Shown piece by piece: positions 17,050-26,603 of a DNA stretch of 64,000 bases (positions within the stretch are counted from its first letter, which is position 1; the number at the start of each line of letters is the position of its first letter). Where the stretch lies: NCBI RefSeq assembly GCF_014695915.1, contig NZ_JACJPF010000052.1:62001-126000 (forward strand), in the 5' to 3' direction. This DNA is from Trichocoleus sp. FACHB-40. GTDB lineage: Bacteria; Cyanobacteriota; Cyanobacteriia; Cyanobacteriales; FACHB-T130. The notes under the pieces were generated by a model. It was not told the origin of the DNA. It worked only from the letters and a program-made list of their open reading frames with translations, and made no database searches. The position numbers and the translations under genes are program-made.

Positions 17050-17736
17050 ATGAATACCGAGAAGTATGAATTCATTTTCCGGCGACTGGCGACAATCCTG
17101 GCAGTCTCTATTCTTACATTAAGCTTAAGTGCAGCTTTTACGGGTATTTTGTTGGCTTTTTACTACGAACCGTCTGCGGGAGGCGCTTACGAATCTTTAA
17201 AGAATATTGCAACTGAAGTTCCCAATGGTTCGCTAATTCGTGACGTTCACGACATTGCTGGAAATGGGGTAATTGTAGTCTCCCTAATCGAAATAGTAGT
17301 GATGTTTCTAGGGAGGAAATTTACAAAAAGCTGGTTGACTGGGTGGATTAGCGTAATTTTCTTTACTTTAAATGCGATCGCGCTAGCATGGACAGCTATG
17401 ATACTCGATTGGAGTCAGCTAGGCTACTGGCGTTTAAGCATCGAATTGCAAACCATCGAAGCGATTCCTTTTATTGGTTCCCAGTTGCGAGACATCCTTA
17501 CTGGTGGCGGCGGGATAACCACAGCAACCGTGGAACACCTATATACAATACACAGCTACATTTTATCTGTGAGCGCGATCGCGCTCGCCATCACTCATCT
17601 CGGCGCACTACTGGTGCAGGAAAGACAGCAAACGCGGCTTCAAATGGAATTAAAAGCCATATCTTCAACCTCAGAGCCAGATATAACTCAAGCAGAAATT
17701 GATTCAAACTCCCTAACTTTCACCAACAAAAATTAA
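17050..17736 (+). CDS. Cytochrome b N-terminal domain-like membrane protein
   Basis: The 228-aa protein has four membrane helices like the PetB/cytochrome b N-terminal half. The first holds the start GILLAFYYEPS as in cytochrome b6. Helix B has RDVHDIAGNG with the first haem His, but the residue 14 positions on, which is His in cytochrome b6, is Glu here (LIEIVVMF). Helix D retains the second pair, His-X14-His, in HSYILSVSAIALAITH. So one of the usual ligands is missing. It is not the true PetB and its partner is not apparent. An extra cytochrome b with altered haem binding is my inference. Confidence 0.75.
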   Translation: MNTEKYEFIFRRLATILAVSILTLSLSAAFTGILLAFYYEPSAGGAYESLKNIATEVPNGSLIRDVHDIAGNGVIVVSLIEIVVMFLGRKFTKSWLTGWISVIFFTLNAIALAWTAMILDWSQLGYWRLSIELQTIEAIPFIGSQLRDILTGGGGITTATVEHLYTIHSYILSVSAIALAITHLGALLVQERQQTRLQMELKAISSTSEPDITQAEIDSNSLTFTNKN

Positions 17737-17779
17737 AAAATGCTGGTTACTAGGCTCAGCCTCGCTTCGTCTCTCGTCT

Positions 17780-19719
17780 TTATCCAGAAACAGGAGGCTG
17801 TACAGCATTCTCAACCTTGAGTTCCCCCACACCAACACCTACCGCAGAAATCGGCACTTCCTCCACTTCTGGCAACTTCTCCAACGCCAGACGAGAAGAG
17901 GGACTCCCACCCGATAACCGCTTCAACAGTTTAGGTCTAGGGTCATGCAGCAGATAAATAATCTCATCTCCAGGCTGCCACTCTTCTGCTGCTGGCACCA
18001 CCTGGAAAAGCTGCTCTCTCTCAAACAATAATGGCACTAGCTCCCCAGCACGAATTAAGGCTTGTAGATGAGCTTGTTGAAAAGCTAACCCATCCTCTCT
18101 AAGCGTCGTTTTACCTAACTTTACCTGCCCTTCGCTAAGGTACTGATTCCAATTCTTTACCGACAGCTGAGGAATAAAAGCTTGGTGAACCTTTGTATTA
18201 TTAGTCGCCATATTGGCTTGCGGGAAGACTGCCAAAACGCGAGGCGGACGAAACTCTTCTGCGGCTCGTTGCGCCAACACTAAATTCACCTCCCCATTAT
18301 TCGTCATCGCCACAAAAGTTCCCATAGAGGCGAGTCCCGCCTCTTCCAGAACTTCCATATCCAAACCGCTGCTCAAGAACACCCGCAGATTTTCCTGTTC
18401 AGCGATTTTGCAAGCTTCAGGGTCTGTATCAATCAGCACCACAGATTCTCCCCGCTCTTGAAATAGACGAGCAATCAAGCGGCTTAAGGGACTACAACCA
18501 ATAATTACAGCCCCAGTTGCGTTCTGAGGGTTAATTCGCAACCAGGCGGCAACCCAACGCGCCGTCAGCCCTTGGAAAAATACGGTCATTATAATAGTGA
18601 GGAAAACCAGCGCCTTGATGGAATCGCCGCCATTGATGCCATACTGCGTCAGAAAAATGGCAAACAAGGACGCAACAGACGCAGAAACAATCCCTCTGGG
18701 AGCAATCCAGCATAAAAATAACTTTTGTCGCCAATTCAGCCCACTATTCAACGTACACAAGCCGATGTTAATCGGGCGCACGATAAACATTAGCGCCAAC
18801 ACGGTGAACAAGCTGCCCCACCCCAGAGCAAACACGCTGGCAATGGACAAGTCAGCAGACAGGAGAATAAACAATACCGAGACGCTGAAGATGGTTAATT
18901 GTCCTTTAAAGCGCCGTAACAGGCGCTCCTCTGGGATAGAGGCAGCACCCAGGACAATTCCCGCCATCACTGTTGCCATCAATCCCGCCTCGCTGCGGAT
19001 TGTCTGCGCCAGACCAAACAAACCCCACAACCCAGCCAGAACTACCAGGTTTTTCAAGTCTTCGGAAAGAAACTTGGCGCGTTTGAGAATCAAACCCAGC
19101 AACCAACCACCAGCAACGCCGATACCGCCGCCGATGCCTACACGCACGATAAGACCGATGAAAGCTTCCAGGGGATCAGTATCCGCGTTCACAATGGTGT
19201 CTAGCACGACGACCGCAAGGATTGCCCCCACTGGGTCAATTAAAACGCCTTCTCCCTCCAAAAGCGTTGCCACTTGTCGGTCTACTTGCACCTGTTTGAG
19301 TAGGGGACTGATTACTGTTGGCCCCGTTACCACTACCAGGGATGCGTAGAGAAAGGCAATAGGCCAGGGAAATTCGCCCAACCAGTGAGCCGCCATGCCT
19401 CCTCCAAGCAGCGTTATAAGCGTCCCCAGCGTCACCAGATTTCGCAGGCTACCGGAAACTTTACCCATTTCTTTAAGTTCCAGGTTAAGCCCGCCTTCAA
19501 AGAGAATGATTGCTACACACAGGGCAACCATGACTTCTAAACCAGTTCCTAGCTGGTTAGGGTGTAGCACGCTCAATCCGTCAGGCCCCAGTAAAATACC
19601 AAATAGCAACAAAAAGACGATGCTGGGAACCTGGAGATATTCGGCTATAACCTGGGCGCTGATTCCTGCAATAACGGTTAAAACCATTTGCAGGGTAATT
19701 TCAAATGATGCTTCCATGT
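17780..19719 (-). CDS. Cation:proton antiporter with TrkA-N (RCK) domain
   Basis: The protein has about 12 membrane helices (residues 1-400) of the NhaP/KefB-like CPA family. A ligand-binding RCK/TrkA-N domain follows with a Rossmann-like VIIGCSPLSRLIARLFQERGE and IDTDPE. A TrkA-C-like end follows, with a short acidic tail. It exchanges Na+ or K+ for protons across the membrane. I choose ATG 19719 as start. A GTG eight codons upstream lies in the loop of a strong hairpin (19724-19755). The C-terminal end is convergent with the cytochrome b-like gene. Confidence 0.85.
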
Positions 19720-19723
19720 TGTA

Positions 19724-19755
19724 GATATTGATAAAACTCACGTTTTATCAATATC
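19724..19755. promoter_or_regulatory. Perfect 14-bp inverted repeat just upstream of the antiporter start
   Basis: GATATTGATAAAAC (19724-19737) and GTTTTATCAATATC (19742-19755) pair perfectly around TCAC. The repeat ends four bases before the antiporter ATG. It could be an operator or a leader hairpin that controls translation. No Shine-Dalgarno sequence is visible between it and the ATG. Confidence 0.55.
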
Positions 19756-20501
19756 TTTTGTAAAGGATAGTAAATATTAACTCTTCTTTGCTGTCACGTC
19801 ACGTTTAATCTGGCCATGTATAGGACGTTTTGGCAAAAATATCTGTAGTAAATGATACTATAAATTGGGAAGGTAATTATGTTCAGGAAAAATAATTTTT
19901 TGGGAGTATGGGTGCGATCGCGATTGGGAGAAAGAAGCGATCGCGTCAAGCTTCCCGAAGAGTTAAACTGTAACGCTTCCTGTAGCAGGGAGGGCAATCC
20001 CCCCATACAATCGACTGAGTACGGCTATAGGCAGGGCGCGTACAGTTGGAAGAATTAGCAGAACATTCGCTTGTTAAAATCCGTTTCCTAACGCCCCTGG
20101 TGTTCCACATGAATGATAAAAAGAGACTGTTGCTCTCTAAGTTGAGCTGGCAAAACTAAATTAGCTTCGTATCACTCCCCAAAAGTGGCATCTGTAAACA
20201 CTTCCAGAGTTAGGAGAATCAGGGAGTTACCAACTAAGTGTGCTGTGACATCGGCAAAAACAGATCCACAAATTCTGATAAAAAGGTGGAGAGGAGTTCT
20301 TTCAACAGGTGATGGTGGTCAATCATAGGAGTATTCTGCCATCGGCTGAGGCTCAAAGTTGGCGTGCAGCTCCCGCCGCGCTACCATCGAATCGTCTACT
20401 TTAAGTGCCAGAGAATTGTGCTATATTGCCAATTCCTGAAGTGGCCTTTGGCACACCGTCACATTTCACCGACTTGTAAACTTGATCAGCAGAAGACTTC
20501 G
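19756..20501. other. Long spacer without a supported gene
   Basis: About 745 bases separate the antiporter from the DUF5895 gene. Short open frames exist on both strands but none has family features or a convincing ribosome binding site. I see a HIP1-rich patch at 19913-19945 and nothing else that I can name. The last 150 bases presumably hold the promoter and leader of the DUF5895 gene. Confidence 0.5.
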
Positions 20502-21386
20502 ATGCCTAAGACAATGAACGCATCTGCGAATTTCGACTTCGACGACGACAAGTTCAACGCCCCCCCTTCTCAAGTGCTGCCTTGGTGCCAGATGATCAAT
20601 CCTCGGTACAGCAAAAGTGGGATTCAACCTCACGGATTGGCAATTAAGCTGGATAATGCTAACGCCGTGGGCTTTACTCCAGATGCAAATTGGCAGCAAG
20701 TACAGCATGAATTTAGCACCGGAGTCGAAACGCTATTAATCACGACCACCCCACGCATAGTTATAGTACGACGGGGGCCATTATCTGTTAAAGATCGGGA
20801 AAGTGGAGCGAAACTGGGTACTCTAAAAGATAACTATGACGCTTTCTTGGCAGATAAGCTAAAGTTTAAGACCTTCACTCGTCACCTGATTTTTTTAGTG
20901 GGTGAAAACAAAAACTTCCTCCATCAATCACCCCTGCAATTAACATTGAATGGTGTTGCTGGTGCTAGCTTTAGCAAATCATACTGTGACATTAAGCAAG
21001 GTCAAGTAGTAGGCGGATTTATTGGGGAATTGGAAAAGGCTTATGCTGAGTACCGCAAACAACCTCTAACACCGAAAGGGGCGCTGTTTCATGCTCACGG
21101 CGTTTTTTGTCCCTTGATTGAGATGGAAGAAAGGGGTAGTGGTTCAAATACGGCTTTGGTAGCTAGTACGGTAGATTATGAGCATCCCACAGCGAAAACT
21201 TTAACTGATTATCTGATTGCTTCTAGTTCTGAGGAGTCGGCGATTATTTGTAAGACTTTTGAGGAGTACGAAGAGTTCGGGAAGGAAAAACCGAAAGCGG
21301 AAACTTCCAAGATGGAAATGGCGGGTGTTGCCAGTTCTTTTGTTTACCACGATGATGAATTTGAGTATGGTGAACCACCCTACTAA
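20502..21386 (+). CDS. DUF5895 domain-containing protein
   Basis: The 294-aa protein matches the cyanobacterial DUF5895 pattern: FDFDDDKFNAPPSQVLPWCQMINP near the N-terminus (in part FNAPPSQVLPWCQMINP), then LGTLKDNYDAFLADKLKFKT and a long mixed alpha/beta body. The start is ATG 20502. The frame remains open upstream to 20364 but the extension has no family match. The C-terminal end is acidic. No membrane segment is present. The function is unknown, though members occur in many filamentous cyanobacteria, sometimes with plasmid genes. Confidence 0.7.
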   Translation: MPKTMNASANFDFDDDKFNAPPSQVLPWCQMINPRYSKSGIQPHGLAIKLDNANAVGFTPDANWQQVQHEFSTGVETLLITTTPRIVIVRRGPLSVKDRESGAKLGTLKDNYDAFLADKLKFKTFTRHLIFLVGENKNFLHQSPLQLTLNGVAGASFSKSYCDIKQGQVVGGFIGELEKAYAEYRKQPLTPKGALFHAHGVFCPLIEMEERGSGSNTALVASTVDYEHPTAKTLTDYLIASSSEESAIICKTFEEYEEFGKEKPKAETSKMEMAGVASSFVYHDDEFEYGEPPY

Positions 21387-21419
21387 AAATCAAAAGGCAA
21401 AAGGCAAAAATAAAGCCAC

Positions 21420-21500
21420 ATTTTAGGTTGGGTCGTTGCGTGAAACCCAACCTTAATCATTCGCTTGTTGGGTTTCGCTATTGCTCCACCCAACCTACTT
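21420..21500. repeat. GGTTGGGT/ACCCAACC intergenic inverted repeat
   Basis: Between the convergent DUF5895 and mltA genes lie AGGTTGGGTCGTTGCGTG, AAACCCAACCTTA, TTGTTGGGTTTCGC and CCACCCAACCTAC in alternating orientation. This kind of short palindromic repeat is very common in cyanobacterial spacers. It may act as a bidirectional terminator. Confidence 0.6.
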
Positions 21501-22692
21501 ACTGTTTAAGTAGTAGGTAATATAGTTGCCCATTGCCACCAGTAACACCAGCGCGATCGCCTGCTTTTTTTCCTGTCCCAATAAAATAATCTACTCGACC
21601 TGGAGTTAGAATTGCACTTCCCTTATCCTGGTCAAGTACATAGCGACTCACTAGGCGCTGCTCAATCTGACCTTGACTATTAAAGTAGGGAACTCGCGTA
21701 TGAATTAGCGCTAAGGCTCCCGGTGGCATGAGAGACTTATCTGTAGCTATTGAACGCTCCGCTGTTACTGGCACCCCAATGCTTCCCATTGCTGGCGCAC
21801 CGTTGGTTTCCCGGAAGAAGACAAAGCGACTATTGCGCGGGATATAGTTACTCATTTCCAGGGGATTTTGCTGGAAATACTTGATTAGCACAGGTAAGGT
21901 TAAACCTGATAGAGGCAGTTTGCCATCTTTGGCTAGTTCTTTCCCCACACTGGTATAAGGATAATCAGTTCCCCCCGCATAACCGACTGTCATTATGGTG
22001 CCATCGGTCATCTGGAGTTGAGCAGAGCCTTGGATTTGCACCAGGAATGCTTCTAAGCGATCGCGTAGCCAAGCTATTTCCAGCCCTCTTAGTGGGCTTT
22101 TCTCCCCCAGCAAACCATCCTCCCCTTCCAGTTCAACCCGTGTAGGGTGCGGTTTGGGCCAAGACTGGAAGTTCGACGGCATCCCATAAATAGGATAGCG
22201 ATACTCTGCCGTCTGCTGGCGACTAGCTGTGTAGGTTGGTTCGTAGTAAGCCGTGTATTGGACGTTACCTTTATCGTCCTTGCCTACAGACTGGTATAAG
22301 ACAAACTCGCGCTTCACAGCAGCTTGCAATTCGGCGGGGTTTCGGGAATTGATAACCAGCTGACGAAAGCGTACCAACGAGCGGCGGACGCGAGAAAGCG
22401 TAATTCCCGGAACCGGATACTTCTGGTAAGCAACAGCTGCATCGTTTGTCTGTAGATAGCGCAGACTGTTGTCAAGAGAGGCGATGAGCGCCTTTTTGTC
22501 TCCTGCTTTCCCGTTCCTTCCCCACAGTTGGTCATCTAACCCCAGCGCATCTGACCGACAACAGGTGAGATTCAGCAAGTTTGGGTTTATCGGGCGCAGG
22601 GGGAGGGAGGGAACATTAGCCAAGACAGGCAAACTGAGACTTCCCATAGCCATACCAAAACTCAGGGAAAGCAAAGCAAATGTCTTTCTCAT
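21499..22692 (-). CDS. mltA: Membrane-bound lytic murein transglycosylase A
   Basis: The 397-aa protein cleaves the glycan strands of peptidoglycan. An N-terminal signal peptide (LLSLSFGMAMGSLSLPVLA) is followed by the MltA domain with VQYTAYYEPTYTASRQ. The C-terminal 3D domain includes YFIGTGKKAGDRAG with the conserved DYFxG-type end. No lipobox Cys is visible, so it is probably secreted and not a lipoprotein. It lies head to tail with the small gene at 22720. Confidence 0.9.
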   Translation of the reverse strand: MRKTFALLSLSFGMAMGSLSLPVLANVPSLPLRPINPNLLNLTCCRSDALGLDDQLWGRNGKAGDKKALIASLDNSLRYLQTNDAAVAYQKYPVPGITLSRVRRSLVRFRQLVINSRNPAELQAAVKREFVLYQSVGKDDKGNVQYTAYYEPTYTASRQQTAEYRYPIYGMPSNFQSWPKPHPTRVELEGEDGLLGEKSPLRGLEIAWLRDRLEAFLVQIQGSAQLQMTDGTIMTVGYAGGTDYPYTSVGKELAKDGKLPLSGLTLPVLIKYFQQNPLEMSNYIPRNSRFVFFRETNGAPAMGSIGVPVTAERSIATDKSLMPPGALALIHTRVPYFNSQGQIEQRLVSRYVLDQDKGSAILTPGRVDYFIGTGKKAGDRAGVTGGNGQLYYLLLKQ

Positions 22693-22719
22693 TACTTACA
22701 CCAAAAGGGAAATCGATAG

Positions 22720-22980
22720 TTATTCGTAGTCACTTCTATCGACACTTCCGGCGAAGACAGGTTCCACCCGGATTGCCCGAATGCTGACCGGACGCACGAC
22801 CATGTATTCACCCTGGACATTTTTTATCGGCACACTGATGAAGTCTGTTGAAGAGGCTTTGGGCATCAGTTCGCCGCTGTACCATTTTTGAAACTCTTGA
22901 ATAGTTGCAAAACGCACTTCAGCTTTATGACCGCCTTCCATCATTAGGTATACGGCGTATTCGGTGGGAGTTCTCGGCAT
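22720..22980 (-). CDS. Small conserved cyanobacterial protein, unknown function
   Basis: The 86-aa protein has no signal or membrane helix. It looks like a compact folded domain (EYAVYLMMEGGHKAEVRFAT, FQKWYSGELMPKA, VRPVSIRAIRVEPVF). I recall similar short proteins in other cyanobacteria but know no function. It starts at ATG 22980, 27 bases upstream of mltA and in the same direction, so it may be co-transcribed. Confidence 0.6.
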   Translation of the reverse strand: MPRTPTEYAVYLMMEGGHKAEVRFATIQEFQKWYSGELMPKASSTDFISVPIKNVQGEYMVVRPVSIRAIRVEPVFAGSVDRSDYE

Positions 22981-23171
22981 ATGGTCGATCGATTTTCAAT
23001 CCATCCTGATTATTATGTGCCGAGAACGGTCGAAAATTACACCTGATTTCTACGGAAGTTGTCAGAAAGACCTTATTGAGGCTTACATCTCTATCTCTAC
23101 TCTTGTTCTAAGCGCAAGCCCGGAGAGCAAGGCTGGGAGGCGACCCCTAGTAACAAGACAAAGAAATACTA

Positions 23172-23942
23172 TTAGGAAAACAAATTAAACCGATGTAGCA
23201 GGGTTTCCAGCAGTGGGGGCAAAGTTTGACGTAGTTCCGAAGCTGTGGTGAATAACAGTTGTTGATGGTTGGGAAAGTCAAAAGGAAACTCCCCTGCTAG
23301 GTCATTTCGCTCCATTTGAGCTAACAAAAGTTGTTCAGAACGCTTGCTTTGCAAGGCGTAACCAATTTCTACACAAACATTGGGGCTGGGAATTAACAAC
23401 GTCGTCTCTTCCTTGGAAATGCCAGTCACTGGTGTCCCATCGGCAACAAATAGCAGACATTTGCGGATTTTTCGCATCTGGGTGTTGCTGAGCCGATGTG
23501 GGACGCCCGTGGGACGACCAGATTCTTCCAGTGTCAAAGGTAGACGTGATCGCGTGTTTAATGTCTCCAGGGCATCAACCAGTCCCTCGCGCAGGGCAAC
23601 GCTAGATGCCGTATATTCGGTTTGATGGCACAGGAAGATCGTTGGTTCCAAATTCGCCATCGCCGCTTGCTTGGTGAAATAAATCTCGTGGCTCGTTAGG
23701 TCAATGTTAGAGATTGTATAGCCACCGCTACCTTCGATATAAAACTCGACTGTTTCTCCTTCTAGGTAGCGCTTAAACCACTCTGAGCCTTTTACATCTT
23801 GGCTGTCTTCTAAAAAATCTGCTCGTAGTCCCGACTTCAGCAAGCTATTTTTGCTCAGCCGCAGATCGTGGGGACGTTTCTCTAATTCTTTGATCGGCTC
23901 ATACTCTTGGAGATACCAGCCTCTCAGGGCAATGATAGCCAT
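23172..23942 (-). CDS. TIR-like nucleotide-binding domain protein (putative)
   Basis: The 256-aa protein has two parts. The N-terminal half (residues 1-85) has no family I know. The C-terminal half (about 95-256) starts PTIFLCHQTEYTASSVALREGL, continues with MRKIRKCLLFVADGTPVTGIS and has SPNVCVEIGYALQSKR. The last block resembles the NVxxELGYxxG motif of TIR-like predicted nucleotide-binding proteins, with Glu as possible catalytic residue. Such domains act as NAD-cleaving effectors in some antiphage systems. No sensor gene is adjacent. The assignment is tentative. Confidence 0.45.
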   Translation of the reverse strand: MAIIALRGWYLQEYEPIKELEKRPHDLRLSKNSLLKSGLRADFLEDSQDVKGSEWFKRYLEGETVEFYIEGSGGYTISNIDLTSHEIYFTKQAAMANLEPTIFLCHQTEYTASSVALREGLVDALETLNTRSRLPLTLEESGRPTGVPHRLSNTQMRKIRKCLLFVADGTPVTGISKEETTLLIPSPNVCVEIGYALQSKRSEQLLLAQMERNDLAGEFPFDFPNHQQLLFTTASELRQTLPPLLETLLHRFNLFS

Positions 23943-23996
23943 GATATCCAGTCACTATGCACATCCGATGGTGCCTTTTTCCAGTCCCATGAAATC

Positions 23997-24371
23997 TTAG
24001 CAGTATGCGGCGATATCTTCTCCACACTCATCTGCCAGATAGCACAGCGCCCGGAAACGCAGACCCACTACTTCATCATAAAGCGGGTTTAGCTTACACA
24101 TGGGCGGAATGTGGAACAGAACTTTACTGAATAATTTGATATCGCGCTCAAACGGACACTGGGCGGGAATCATTTTGCAGAGGCGATGAGCAAGCTTTGC
24201 ATCGCGCACTTGTAAGTTATCCATCCACTGGCGTAATGGTTTGAGGGGTTCAAAAGGCTTTTTGGCAGTTGCTTTCGCTTTGGGGGCTTTGTTGACGGTA
24301 ACTTCTTGTTGCGGAATCGAAACCCAGCTTGCCAGACTAATATTTCTTACTGTATACTCAGATACATTCAT
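23997..24371 (-). CDS. Mo-dependent nitrogenase C-terminal-like domain protein
   Basis: The 124-aa protein carries the cyanobacterial Mo-nitro_C pattern: LKPLRQWMDNLQVRDAKLAH, KMIPAQCPFERDIKLF, IPPMCKLNPLYDEVVGLRFRA and YLADECGED. The name is historical. These short proteins occur in nitrogen-fixing and non-fixing cyanobacteria and their role is not established. Four cysteines suggest metal binding. Two more short frames lie upstream, at 24542-24923, where only the 74-aa one is plausible. Confidence 0.75.
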   Translation of the reverse strand: MNVSEYTVRNISLASWVSIPQQEVTVNKAPKAKATAKKPFEPLKPLRQWMDNLQVRDAKLAHRLCKMIPAQCPFERDIKLFSKVLFHIPPMCKLNPLYDEVVGLRFRALCYLADECGEDIAAYC

Positions 24372-24698
24372 GATACTGCTCCTGTGTTGTGAATCCTTTT
24401 TTCCAAAAAAGTGAAGCTTACTGTCTGTCCTGTATCTACAACTGTCGATCTGCTGTTACCGGATAAGAGTTGTGGATAGCTTGAGAAATTTTGATGTTTA
24501 GGTTCACTCAATAAAGACTGGCGATTACAGTTTTTTGTTCTCTACTCCTCAGGATTGAGAAGCAACCACCTTTGGACAACACCTGATGTAGAAACGGCAT
24601 GAGATCGATGCAGTTCATTACCAGGGGCAGCGATCACTAAGCCAAAATGCCGATCCGGACTAAAAAAGCTTTTGTTAGACTGCCTGTTATCATCCTCG

Positions 24699-24923
24699 CT
24701 AAAATCTATCCTCGATTGCGTGGGGAGCATCACTGAATCTTTGCGATCGCTTCTGGACAGATTCAGTGATTTCACGCATATCTTGCCTCTGCCATCTCGC
24801 GTAAACTTGTCTGCGAAGAGGGTGTAATCTAATTTTTAATTTTTCTACTTGGCTAGAAGCCTCTGCGTAGGCGATCGCTGTTGCTTGGCGGATATACCGT
24901 CCTAAGCTAGGTTGTTCGCTCAT
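24699..24923 (-). CDS. Hypothetical small protein
   Basis: The 74-aa frame is basic and helical (YIRQATAIAYAEASSQVEKLK, split as RQATAIAYAEASSQVEK, and RRQVYARWQRQDMREI). It has no recognised domain. A competing frame at 24542-24775 overlaps its 3' end and is less convincing. I include it because of even codon use and a plausible start. Confidence is low. Confidence 0.35.
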   Translation of the reverse strand: MSEQPSLGRYIRQATAIAYAEASSQVEKLKIRLHPLRRQVYARWQRQDMREITESVQKRSQRFSDAPHAIEDRF

Positions 24924-25267
24924 CTACACGCAGCGCGTAGCGCACTAAAAGTAAAGTTTTTTTTCCTAAAACAATACAAAATTCAGGTAATGTTATCTGG
25001 CTTTTTTCTAAAGGTAAAATTTTATATCGGCAATTCGTTTAACAGTGCTAATTTCAGCAATTTTGCCGATGTAAATAAGAAAGGTATAGCTAATAATTTA
25101 TATATACTAACGATGAATTAATAAACACTGGAAATTACTTCCATCCATAGCAAAAGCGGCTGGATTACTTACCCAAGTATATCGAGGATAATAAACCTAT
25201 CAAAAATCAAAAATATTAGATGTCACTCACGTTGCAGTAAGCAAAACATTAAATACAGAGGTGAATT
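24924..25267. other. AT-rich spacer upstream of the glycosyltransferase
   Basis: I see no gene. The AT-rich stretch has poly-T and poly-A runs (for example AAAGTTTTTTTTCCTAAAAC) and likely contains the promoter of the gene at 25268. A clear GAGGTG ribosome binding site lies at its end (25259-25264). Confidence 0.4.
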
Positions 25268-26164
25268 ATGATTGCCATGAAAAATATCTATAATTTCAAG
25301 ACGAAGATGAACATCCGCACTTTTATATCACCTCCAAGTAAGACTAATGTATTGGGAATTGGCGTTAGCAGGACTAACTATAAAGAAAGCACAGATTTTA
25401 TTATTCAAAGCGCCCAATTAAATCAATCTTGTACAGTAGCAGCCACTAATGTCCATAGCATTACCTCCGCTTATCTAGATCCCGATGGTTATGGGGAACA
25501 GCTGAAGCGTTTTACCCTTGTTACTCCTGATGGTCAACCTGTGCGCTGGGCGCTAAATCTTCTTCGTGATAGTGACGAAGAGGTACTTGCAGACCGAGTC
25601 CGAGGGCCAGAACTGATGTTACAAATTTGCGAACAAGCTGCTGTTAAAGGAATCAGTATTTTTCTATATGGCTCCAAAGAAACAGTTTTGGAGAGTCTGC
25701 AAATTAAGCTTAAACAAAAGTTTCCTGAATTAATAATTGCTGGTGTTATTTCCCCTCCTTTCCGTCCTCTGACACCAGAAGAAGATGCCGCATACACCGA
25801 AGAAATCCGCAAATCTGAGGCAGGAATTGTTTTTGTTTCCTTGGGTTGTCCTCGCCAGGAAGCATGGACTTTTGAGCATCGCTATCAGCTAAAGTGTCCC
25901 ATAATTGCTGTGGGTGCTGCTTTTGATTTTCATTCAGGCAACATTCCAGAAGCTCCAGCTTGGATGCAATGGGCTGGTTTAGAATGGCTGTTCCGCCTTT
26001 GTAAGGAACCAAAACGCCTCTGGAAACGCTACTTATTGCTCAATCCTCTCTATCTGATTCTCCTGACTTTACAGCTTGTAAAATTACTACCTATTGACGA
26101 GGAATTAACTGTAGAAAGTGGCACTGTTGAACACCCAGAGCAAGCAATAGATCGCCGACTTTAA
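25268..26164 (+). CDS. WecG/TagA/CpsF family glycosyltransferase
   Basis: The 298-aa protein has the GT26 features ATNVHSI and TPDGQPVRWALNLL, DRVRGPELML, FLYGSKE, and the late VSLGCPRQEAW. Enzymes of this family add N-acetylmannosamine-type residues to lipid-linked sugars at the membrane in teichoic acid or polysaccharide synthesis. The C-terminal hydrophobic stretch (YLLLNPLYLILLTLQLVKLL) probably anchors it to the membrane. It is convergent with yjbQ with 9 bases between the stops. Confidence 0.9.
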   Translation: MIAMKNIYNFKTKMNIRTFISPPSKTNVLGIGVSRTNYKESTDFIIQSAQLNQSCTVAATNVHSITSAYLDPDGYGEQLKRFTLVTPDGQPVRWALNLLRDSDEEVLADRVRGPELMLQICEQAAVKGISIFLYGSKETVLESLQIKLKQKFPELIIAGVISPPFRPLTPEEDAAYTEEIRKSEAGIVFVSLGCPRQEAWTFEHRYQLKCPIIAVGAAFDFHSGNIPEAPAWMQWAGLEWLFRLCKEPKRLWKRYLLLNPLYLILLTLQLVKLLPIDEELTVESGTVEHPEQAIDRRL

Positions 26165-26172
26165 AACAGTTA

Positions 26173-26589
26173 TTAGTCCCCGTTTATATGAACAACCACC
26201 TCTCTATATTGGCTGCGCTGTCGATGTTCCCAAATATAAATTCCCTGCCACGTTCCTAGTAGTAATTTTCCTCTGGCAATGGGTATGTTTTCAGAAGTAT
26301 GAGTCAGCGCCGTGCGGATATGAGCTGGCATATCGTCTGGGCCTTCAGTGCTGTGGAAGTAGTGGCTGTTTTCCGGAACGAGTTTGGAGAGGAAGTTTTC
26401 TAAATCTTTGAGAACATCTGGATCGGCATTTTCTTGAATGAGTAGACTGGCTGAGGTGTGAAGTAAAAACAGGGTGCAAAGTCCAGTTTGTACGCCCGAA
26501 TCGGCGACAATAGCTTGAATTTTGGGCGTTATTTTGTGCAAAGATTTGCCGGGGGTTTGAAATTTAAGCAGCTGTTGGTATTGCTTCAT
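26173..26589 (-). CDS. yjbQ: YjbQ (UPF0047) family protein
   Basis: The 138-aa protein shows the family signature: CTLFLLHTSASLLIQENADP near residue 38, then YFHSTEGPDDMPAHIRTALT and LGTWQGIYIWEHR. YjbQ proteins are small trimers; some have weak thiamine phosphate synthase activity in vitro, but the natural role is unclear. The gene is 14 bases downstream of the glycosyltransferase-like gene on the same strand, so the two are likely co-transcribed. Confidence 0.9.
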   Translation of the reverse strand: MKQYQQLLKFQTPGKSLHKITPKIQAIVADSGVQTGLCTLFLLHTSASLLIQENADPDVLKDLENFLSKLVPENSHYFHSTEGPDDMPAHIRTALTHTSENIPIARGKLLLGTWQGIYIWEHRQRSQYREVVVHINGD

Positions 26590-26603
26590 AGCGGGAAAAA
26601 GTA

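Noticed and set aside
18597-19349. 250-aa open frame opposite the antiporter gene
   Set aside because: It is antisense to a well-supported membrane protein gene and its translation is rich in Arg, Thr and Pro with no domain.
19794-20006. 70-aa minus-strand frame in the 745-base spacer
   Set aside because: No ribosome binding site, no family match, and it crosses HIP1-rich sequence. I treat the spacer as gene-free.
24542-24775. 77-aa minus-strand frame
   Set aside because: Overlaps the 3' part of the 74-aa frame at 24699 and shows no recognisable feature. Only one of the two can be real and neither is certain.
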